Part shown: one piece after another, positions 26,914 through 32,897 of the stretch
Layout of the letters: every line of letters starts with the position of its first letter
How positions within the stretch are numbered: position 1 is the stretch's first letter
Source of the DNA: Flavobacteriaceae bacterium
GTDB taxonomy: Bacteria; Bacteroidota; Bacteroidia; Flavobacteriales; Flavobacteriaceae
Assembly: GCA_030828565.1 (NCBI GenBank)
Contig: JAURCF010000011.1
Coordinates: 1 to 35,091, forward strand
Direction of reading: 5' to 3'
DNA length: 35,091 nucleotides
Made by a program: the position numbers and the translations under genes
Notes under the pieces: model-generated
The model's input: only the letters and a program-made list of their open reading frames with translations
The model's database searches: none
What the model was told of the DNA's origin: nothing

Positions 26914-27771
26914 CTATTGTGCAGCAGCAGACATTCCTTGTTCAATAAGCTCATAGAATTGATCCAGTTTTGGAAGAACAACAATACGCGTTCTTCTGTT
27001 TTTGGAACGATTGGCTTTGGTGTCGTTGTCAGCAACAGGCACATAATAACTACGACCAGCGGCAGTCATACGCTCCGGAGGAACACCGAAATCGTTTTGT
27101 AGAACACGTACAACCGAAGTTGCTCGTTTTACACTCAAATCCCAGTTGTCCAACAATACATCGTTTTTGATTGGCACATTATCAGTATGTCCTTCAACCA
27201 TAAATTCGATTTCGGGCTTGTCTAAGACTACTTTAGCTACTTTTCCAAGCACTTCTTTTGCTCTTCCCGAAACAACATAGCTTCCACTGTTAAACAATAA
27301 TTTATCAGAAATGGATATAAAGACCACCCCTTTTTCAACATTAACTTCAATATCGCTATCATTGATATCGATAAGTGCGCCCTTAAGACTGGTTACCAAA
27401 GCTAATGTTACTGAATCACGACGAGTTACAGCATCTTGCATTTTACGAATAGTCAGGTCCTTTTCCTTAATACTTTCCAAAGAACGTTCAAGATTCTCAG
27501 CTCCCTTTTGGCTTAGGGTAGTCATATTCCCCATGTTGTTTATCAAATCTTGATTGTTTGCTTTTAAGAACGCATTTTGCTCCTTTAAAACCGACATAGC
27601 TGCCTCAGCAGAAGTTTTGGCATCCAAACACGAATTCAACTCAACCGTTGCGGTATTCAATAAATTCTTAGTTTTTTCGTTTTGTGACTCCAAAGCTGCA
27701 TATTTCTTTTGTGAAACACAGGAAGATAATAAAACTCCAACAGCCAATAGTACTAATCCACTTTTTTTCAT
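26914..27771 (-). CDS. OmpA-family lipoprotein with coiled coil
   Basis: A 285-residue envelope lipoprotein. The signal peptide ends in Leu-Ser-Ser-Cys (Cys18). Residues about 25-125 are rich in Glu, Lys, Asn, Leu and Gln with heptad-like spacing, predicting a coiled coil. The OmpA/MotB peptidoglycan-binding domain fills about 135-270, with ISISDKLLFNSGSYVVSGRA, FMVEGHTDNVPI and a closing KANRSKNRRTRIVVLPKL. It probably ties the outer membrane to peptidoglycan and lacks an N-terminal barrel. The true start is the ATG at 27771; the codon at 27777 is TTG and would put two extra residues before the Lys-Lys n-region. It has its own -7 box and terminator, so it is monocistronic. The precise role is unknown. 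Confidence 0.92.
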   Translation of the reverse strand: MKKSGLVLLAVGVLLSSCVSQKKYAALESQNEKTKNLLNTATVELNSCLDAKTSAEAAMSVLKEQNAFLKANNQDLINNMGNMTTLSQKGAENLERSLESIKEKDLTIRKMQDAVTRRDSVTLALVTSLKGALIDINDSDIEVNVEKGVVFISISDKLLFNSGSYVVSGRAKEVLGKVAKVVLDKPEIEFMVEGHTDNVPIKNDVLLDNWDLSVKRATSVVRVLQNDFGVPPERMTAAGRSYYVPVADNDTKANRSKNRRTRIVVLPKLDQFYELIEQGMSAAAQ

Positions 27772-27795
27772 TTCCAATTTAATTAATTTTTTTTA

Positions 27796-27803
27796 CAAAA
27801 TTA
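27796..27803 (-). promoter_or_regulatory. -7 promoter element of the OmpA-family gene
   Basis: The minus strand reads TAATTTTG (27803-27796), a perfect TAnnTTTG. The implied start near 27791 leaves about 20 nt of leader. It sits in the short gap after the glycosyltransferase stop; no -33 TTG is seen. Confidence 0.4.
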
Positions 27804-27808
27804 AATAA

Positions 27809-28846
27809 TTATTCAGATCTTAAGCGCGTTTCTAACGTTTTTTTAACACGAATTTTTAAATCATCAAAAAACCGCCTTTTAAATATAAAATATTGAACAA
27901 TTATGGACCTTAGAACGAAGTATTGGTTGGTTTTAGTATAAGAACCTCTTTTTTTATAAGTAGCTCCGAACGATTTGTAAAAATAAAAATGAGCTTTTAA
28001 AACGGCTAACAGCAATCGAGGTCGAAGGCTGATTAAAAACCACAACCCCAAAAACCCGTCAAAAACCATTCTTAAAAAAAGAATAATAAAAACCCTGTTG
28101 GAAGGAAGGTTTTTTAGGAGCGTGTACAACGAATTTCGAATATTGAGATATAGTTTATGAGCAGACGTGTTGGGCAATGTAGCACCTCCAAGATGGAACA
28201 CCTGACTTTGTCCCACACAAACCGATTGATGATGATTGTGTGCAGCCCGCCAACAGAAATCAATTTCCTCAAAATGGGCAAAATAATCTGTGTCAAATCC
28301 GTTTAATTCTGCAAACACTCTGGAACGCACAAAGAAGCAAGCACCAGATGCCCAAAAAACAGGAACGGTGTCTTCATATTGCTGATTGTTTTTTTCCAAA
28401 CTGTGAAAAATACGTCCTCTACAAAACGGAAAACCAAATTGATCCAAAAATCCTCCAGCAGCTCCCGCATACTCAAACATATTGGGTTGGTGGTCACTCA
28501 AAATTTTGGGTTGTGCTATGGCAGTAGTAGGATGGTCTTTAAAATGCGTCACAATTGGGTCGAGCCATCCCTTGGAAACTCTTACGTCTGAGTTTAACAA
28601 ACAAAACAAATCGGCGTCCAATTGTTTTAAGGCTTGATTGTAACCTTCGGCATATCCCCAATTTTGAGAGTGTTTGATGATTTTTACTGTAGGGAAATGA
28701 GTGGCTACAAATGCCACCGACGCATCTGTGGAATGATTGTCAACTACCACAATTTCAGCTCCTTTGCTGTGCTCTAAAACACTCGGAAGATAGGTTTCCA
28801 ACAATGTTTTTCCATTCCAGTTCAATATGACAACCGATACTTTCAT
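27809..28846 (-). CDS. Family 2 glycosyltransferase
   Basis: An inverting sugar transferase of the GT-A fold, probably for a surface polysaccharide or glycolipid. The 345 residues begin with MKVSVVILNWNGKTLLETYL, then EIVVVDNHSTDAS (nucleotide binding), NWGYAEGYNQALK and the DxD-like LLNSDV (NSD at 85-87). WASGACFFVRSRVFAELNGF and FAHFEEIDFCWRAAHN are typical of the rhamnosyltransferase-like GT2 group. After residue 240 a hydrophobic stretch (IILFLRMVFDGFLGLWFLIS) and a basic C-terminus suggest membrane association. Its ATG overlaps the stop of the HsdR-N-like gene (ATGA, 28846-28843), so translation is likely coupled. The donor and acceptor cannot be inferred, and no other polysaccharide genes are nearby. 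Confidence 0.92.
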   Translation of the reverse strand: MKVSVVILNWNGKTLLETYLPSVLEHSKGAEIVVVDNHSTDASVAFVATHFPTVKIIKHSQNWGYAEGYNQALKQLDADLFCLLNSDVRVSKGWLDPIVTHFKDHPTTAIAQPKILSDHQPNMFEYAGAAGGFLDQFGFPFCRGRIFHSLEKNNQQYEDTVPVFWASGACFFVRSRVFAELNGFDTDYFAHFEEIDFCWRAAHNHHQSVCVGQSQVFHLGGATLPNTSAHKLYLNIRNSLYTLLKNLPSNRVFIILFLRMVFDGFLGLWFLISLRPRLLLAVLKAHFYFYKSFGATYKKRGSYTKTNQYFVLRSIIVQYFIFKRRFFDDLKIRVKKTLETRLRSE

Positions 28847-29304
28847 GGATTTTTTTTAACAGTAGAATAGGAGGGAAGTGATCTCAAGAAATGATAGTTT
28901 TTGTTGATGTAGTCTAAAGTACAAAAATAGTGATTCAAACCGTTAGTAACCATTAATAAATCGGCATTGAGCGAAAGATTGTAACGAGCAATTTGGTCAA
29001 AAACATCTTGATTGATTTTAATTTGGGGTGCTTTGCATTCTACCAACAACAATATAGAACCGTTGGGGTGATGCACAACAATATCGTACCGCTTGATGAT
29101 TCCTTTGAAAGGAATTTTGCGCTCAACAGCAATAAGACTGGGCGGAAACTCTTTTTCATTCATTAAATAAAGAAGTGTATGTTGCCGCACCCATTCTTCG
29201 GGTGTAAGTACCACAAACTTTTTACGGATTGGATCAAAAATTTGGCGAATATTTTCGTTATTTTTGAATCGGAAGCGATAGTTAGGAAAATTGAGTACAT
29301 CCAT
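28843..29304 (-). CDS. HsdR N-terminal-like (PD-(D/E)xK) protein
   Basis: A 153-residue cytoplasmic protein resembling the stand-alone HsdR N-terminal domain family (HSDR_N_2). It opens with MDVLNFPNYRFRFKNNENIR, then DPIRKKFVVLTPEEWVRQH, which is typical. The nuclease-fold core is visible: RYDIVVH with Asp74, then ILLLVECKAP with Glu89 and Lys91, and an ending VFDQIARYNLSLNADLLMVT. The PD-(D/E)xK residues are kept, so nuclease activity is possible, but there is no helicase, methylase or specificity gene beside it, which argues against a restriction system. The frame is open from 29361, but the ATG at 29304 begins conserved sequence. It overlaps the glycosyltransferase by 4 nt and faces holA divergently across 27 nt. 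Confidence 0.85.
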   Translation of the reverse strand: MDVLNFPNYRFRFKNNENIRQIFDPIRKKFVVLTPEEWVRQHTLLYLMNEKEFPPSLIAVERKIPFKGIIKRYDIVVHHPNGSILLLVECKAPQIKINQDVFDQIARYNLSLNADLLMVTNGLNHYFCTLDYINKNYHFLRSLPSYSTVKKNP

Positions 29305-29331
29305 CTCCACAAAGGTGCTAAAAAAAATAGT

Positions 29332-30333
29332 ATGGACGAAGTAAAACTGTTGATTGATCAAATTCGTAATCGAAATTTTTCTCCTGTGTATTTATTTACA
29401 GGCGAAGAAAGCTATTACATCGATCGACTGTCCCAGTTTTTGGAAAAAGAAGTGCTTACAGAAGCCGAAAAAGATTTCAACCAAACCGTCTTATACGGTC
29501 GTGATGTGGATGTCAGCCAAATCATAAGCCATTGCAAACGGTTTCCGATGATGTCTGAATATCAATTAGTCATTGTTAAAGAAGCTCAGGAATTGGCAAA
29601 AACCATTGATGCTTTATCCGCTTATACAGACCAACCACAACCTTCAACCATCTTAGTGCTTTGTTACAAATACAAAAAACTGGATAAGCGTAAAAAATTA
29701 TACAAGTCTATCAACAAAACGGGTGTTGTTTTTGAAAGTAAAAAGCTTTATGAAAATCAAGTTCCCGACTGGATTCGAAGTGTACTGGCTTCCAAAAAAT
29801 ATACGATTGAAATCAAAGCGGCTCAAATGCTTGTTGAATTTTTAGGAAATGATCTGGGGCGTATTCATCAAGAATTGGAAAAACTTCAAATAGTCATCCC
29901 ATCCGAACAACAAATCACTCCCGAGCTTATCGAACAACACATTGGGATTAGCAAGGATTTTAATAATTTTGAGTTGCGAAAAGCAATCGGCGAAGGCGAT
30001 GTTGTGAAAGCGCATCGTATTATTCATTATTTTTCACAAAACCCAAAACAAAATCCACTAGTGATGAGTTTGTCATTGATTTTTAGTTTTTTCACTCAAT
30101 TGATGCAGTATCATGGCTTGCAAGATCATTCTCCAAAACACGTTGCACAAGTATTGGGGATCAATCCTTATTTTGTAACTGAATACAAGGCAGCCGCTCA
30201 TCGCTATCCAATGAAACGTATCAGTCAAATCATTGCTACCGTTCGTAACTTTGATTTAAAAAGCAAAGGAGTAGGAGCAAACAATCTGCCGCAGAGCGAC
30301 TTACTTAGACAGTTGTTGGTTGAAATTATGTAG
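29332..30333 (+). CDS. holA: DNA polymerase III delta subunit
   Basis: HolA is the clamp-loader subunit that opens the sliding clamp. The 333 residues match the family: KLLIDQIRNRNFSPVYLFTG, EESYYIDRLSQFLEKEVL, FNQTVLYGRDVDVSQIISHC, FPMMSEYQLVIVKEAQEL, then LVLCYKYKKLDKRKKLYKSI. The delta C-terminal domain follows (GNDLGRIHQELEKLQIVI, ISKDFNNFELRKAIGEGDVV, GVGANNLPQSDLLRQLL). I chose the ATG at 29332; the frame is open to 29179, but the extra 51 residues are antisense to the HsdR-N gene and unlike HolA. A perfect -7 box (TATTTTTG, 29259-29266) lies inside that divergent gene. The stop is one base from the stop of the convergent E1 gene, with no terminator. Confidence 0.95.
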   Translation: MDEVKLLIDQIRNRNFSPVYLFTGEESYYIDRLSQFLEKEVLTEAEKDFNQTVLYGRDVDVSQIISHCKRFPMMSEYQLVIVKEAQELAKTIDALSAYTDQPQPSTILVLCYKYKKLDKRKKLYKSINKTGVVFESKKLYENQVPDWIRSVLASKKYTIEIKAAQMLVEFLGNDLGRIHQELEKLQIVIPSEQQITPELIEQHIGISKDFNNFELRKAIGEGDVVKAHRIIHYFSQNPKQNPLVMSLSLIFSFFTQLMQYHGLQDHSPKHVAQVLGINPYFVTEYKAAAHRYPMKRISQIIATVRNFDLKSKGVGANNLPQSDLLRQLLVEIM

Positions 30334-30334
30334 T

Positions 30335-32746
30335 CTATCGAAGTTTGGGATAGGCTTTTGGGTCGGATTCGTGAAGAATAGCGTAGGCAGATTCTATAAT
30401 ATCATCTACAGAGGGCTTTGAAAAATAATCACCATCCGAACCGTAAGCGGGTCTGTGTTCTTTGGCCGTCAATGTTTTGGGTGCACTGTCTAAATACTGA
30501 TAGCCTCCTTGTTTTTCCAAAACTTCAGATAAAATAAATGCCGACGCTCCACCAGGTACGTCTTCATCTACAATCAAAAGCCGATTGGTTTTTTGAACGC
30601 TTTTTACAATATCGTGATTCAAATCAAAAGGCAACAATGACTGAATATCAATCACTTCCGCTTGTATGTTTAGCAATTTTAATTCTTTGGCTGCTTCTTC
30701 AACCAATCTGAGGGTAGAGCCGTAGGAAACAATTGTGATATCATTTCCTTCAGAAAGCAATTCAACCAATCCCAAAGGAACTGTAAATTCGCCCAAATTG
30801 GAAGGCATTTTTTCTTTCAATCTGTAGCCATTAAGAGATTCAATGACCATAGCGGGTTCTTGGCTCTTTAGCAAGATGTTGTAGAAACCAGCTGCCTGAG
30901 TCATGTTTCGAGGTACAAGAATGTGAATCCCTCTTAAAAGGCTAATCAATCCACCCATAGGCGAACCGGAATGCCATATTCCTTCCAGACGATGTCCTCG
31001 AGTACGAATGATCAGCGGAGCCAATTGCTTTCCATAGGTTCTGTAATGAAGGGAAGCCAAATCGTCGCTCAAAATTTGAAGGGCGTAAAGCATATAATCC
31101 AAATATTGAATTTCTGCAATGGGACGCAGTCCGCGCAACGCCATTCCAATACCTTCACCAATAATAGAAGCCTCGCGAATTCCTCTGTCAGAAACGCGCT
31201 CTTCTCCGTGCTTGGCTTGTAGATTTTCTAGCCCTTGATTTACATCTCCAATTTTACCAGTGTCTTCGCCAAAAATGAGCAGTTTTGCGTGTTTATTTAG
31301 CAATGCGTCAAAATTGTCTCGAAGCAGCACCCGTCCGTCTACCATAGAAGATGAAGCATTGTACTCTGGTTTGATTGAAGGTGTATTTGCCGTATTTGTT
31401 TTGAACTCATTGTATAAAAGTGAGCTGAATTTTGGTTGTATTTCTTCTAAATATGAACTGATCCAGTCTTGAATTACTTGGGTATTTTGAGAGCGATCAG
31501 CAACCATAAGACGCAATACTTTTCGCATCGAAACTAAAATATCCATACGAGAAGGTTCTTTAATTGTCAGAAGCGTATTCATGCGTTCTACAATTTCCGA
31601 TTGATTGTTGGATGTCTTTACAACGGATTTCACTGCTTCAATTGCAGAAATTCTTTCGTCAATAATTGGCTTTTGAGAGAGTTTCCAAGCATTTTGCTTT
31701 GCAAGTTTAATGTCTTTTCTAATTTCGTTTTCCAGCGCTAAAAGTTCTTCTTCGTTTGCAATTCCATTTTCAATGATCCATTTACGCATCATAGAATTAC
31801 AGTCAAACTCTTTTTCCCATTCCAAACGCTCGTTGCTTTTGTATCGCTCGTGAGAACCTGAAGTAGAATGTCCCAAAGGCTGCGTTAGCTCTTTAACATG
31901 AATCAATACAGGAATATGATTTTTACGAGCAAACTCTCCTGCATATTGATACGTGTTAACCAAATTAGGATAGTCCCAGCCATTCACTGTCAAAATTTCA
32001 AAGCCTTTTGAAGATTCATCTCTAGCAAATCCTGACAATGCATCGGAAATACTTTCTTTGATGGTTTGATGTTTGTTTTCAACAGAAATTCCGTATCCAT
32101 CGTCCCAAACACTAATAACCATTGGGACTTGAAGAACTCCAGCAGCATTAAGTGTTTCAAAAAATAACCCCTCGCTGGTACTGGCATTTCCGATTGTACC
32201 CCAAGCAACTTCATTACCGTCAATAGAAAAGTGATTGTCCTTAAACTTATCAACGTTTCTATACAATTTAGAAGCATGAGCCAAGCCCAACAATCGTGGC
32301 ATTTGAGCCGCTGTACAAGAAACATCTGAACTTGAATTTTTTTGTTGGGTAAGATTTCTCCAAGACCCATCCTCGTTCATACTTATTGTGTTGAAATGAC
32401 CTCCCATTTGACGGCCTGCAGACATAGGTTCAGCTTCGATGTCGGTATGAGCATAAAGACCTGCAAATAGTTTTTGAGGGGTCAATTCCTCAATGGCCAT
32501 CATAAAAGTTTGATCTCTGTAATAACCCGATCTAAAATCACCGTTTTGAAAAGCCTTTGCCATGGCAATTTGAGGCAATTCTTTTCCATCACCAAAAATT
32601 CCAAATTTTGCTTTGCCAGTAAGAACTTCTCTTCTTCCTAAATAGCTAGTTTCACGACTTGTAACAGCAATTTTATAATCATTTAAAACCTCTTTTTTAA
32701 AGGAAGAATACGAAATATCTTTATCTACGCTAGGATTGTTTGACAT
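30335..32746 (-). CDS. Fused E1 alpha/beta 2-oxo acid dehydrogenase
   Basis: The E1 component is a thiamine-diphosphate enzyme that decarboxylates a 2-oxo acid and passes the acyl group to lipoyl-E2. The 803 residues join E1 alpha (about 1-440) and E1 beta (about 480-803) in one chain. The alpha part shows SYLGRREVLTGKAKFGIFGD, YYRDQTFMMA, GRQMGGHF and the TPP-Mg region GNASTSEG (186-193) to WDDGYGIS (214-221). The beta part shows LIFGEDTGKIGDVNQGLENL, VSDRGIREASIIGEGIGMAL, RTRGHRLEG, VSYGSTLRLVEEA, DIQSLLPFD and DEDVPGGASAFI. Branched-chain 2-oxo acids are the likeliest substrates, feeding iso/anteiso fatty-acid primers, but pyruvate cannot be excluded. No E2 or E3 gene is next to it. A -7 box precedes the ATG at 32746. 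Confidence 0.92.
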   Translation of the reverse strand: MSNNPSVDKDISYSSFKKEVLNDYKIAVTSRETSYLGRREVLTGKAKFGIFGDGKELPQIAMAKAFQNGDFRSGYYRDQTFMMAIEELTPQKLFAGLYAHTDIEAEPMSAGRQMGGHFNTISMNEDGSWRNLTQQKNSSSDVSCTAAQMPRLLGLAHASKLYRNVDKFKDNHFSIDGNEVAWGTIGNASTSEGLFFETLNAAGVLQVPMVISVWDDGYGISVENKHQTIKESISDALSGFARDESSKGFEILTVNGWDYPNLVNTYQYAGEFARKNHIPVLIHVKELTQPLGHSTSGSHERYKSNERLEWEKEFDCNSMMRKWIIENGIANEEELLALENEIRKDIKLAKQNAWKLSQKPIIDERISAIEAVKSVVKTSNNQSEIVERMNTLLTIKEPSRMDILVSMRKVLRLMVADRSQNTQVIQDWISSYLEEIQPKFSSLLYNEFKTNTANTPSIKPEYNASSSMVDGRVLLRDNFDALLNKHAKLLIFGEDTGKIGDVNQGLENLQAKHGEERVSDRGIREASIIGEGIGMALRGLRPIAEIQYLDYMLYALQILSDDLASLHYRTYGKQLAPLIIRTRGHRLEGIWHSGSPMGGLISLLRGIHILVPRNMTQAAGFYNILLKSQEPAMVIESLNGYRLKEKMPSNLGEFTVPLGLVELLSEGNDITIVSYGSTLRLVEEAAKELKLLNIQAEVIDIQSLLPFDLNHDIVKSVQKTNRLLIVDEDVPGGASAFILSEVLEKQGGYQYLDSAPKTLTAKEHRPAYGSDGDYFSKPSVDDIIESAYAILHESDPKAYPKLR

Positions 32747-32772
32747 TCTATGAAGTTTCTTTTTTGGCTTTG

Positions 32773-32780
32773 CAAACTTA
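32773..32780 (-). promoter_or_regulatory. -7 promoter element of the fused E1 gene
   Basis: The minus strand reads TAAGTTTG (32780-32773), a perfect TAnnTTTG. The implied start near 32768 gives about 22 nt of leader. No TTG is seen at -33. Confidence 0.38.
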
Positions 32781-32897
32781 CAAAATATTAAAGAAAAATT
32801 GGAAGTGAAATACTTTTGAGCTTAACAGGCGCGTTTAGTGATTGTTAAAGCCATTTACGGGTAATCAGCTTGGATAAGGTTATCATGTCTAACACTA

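Noticed and set aside
29179-29331. N-terminal extension of the holA reading frame
   Set aside because: It is antisense to the HsdR-N-like gene and unlike HolA; the ATG at 29332 begins the conserved sequence.
28843-29361. Possible restriction-modification or defence locus because of the HsdR-like domain
   Set aside because: No helicase motor, methylase, specificity subunit or mobile element is nearby; neighbours are a glycosyltransferase and holA.
28843-29361. 19-residue longer start for the HsdR-N-like protein
   Set aside because: The extra residues would overlap the start of holA and are not typical; the ATG at 29304 fits the family.
32811-32818. TACTTTTG on the plus strand, a perfect -7 box
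   Set aside because: No plus-strand gene follows. It shows that such boxes arise by chance in this AT-rich DNA and warns against trusting isolated ones.
32837-32878. Thirteen-codon minus-strand ATG reading frame between the barrel gene and the E1 gene
   Set aside because: Too short, no ribosome site or conserved pattern visible.
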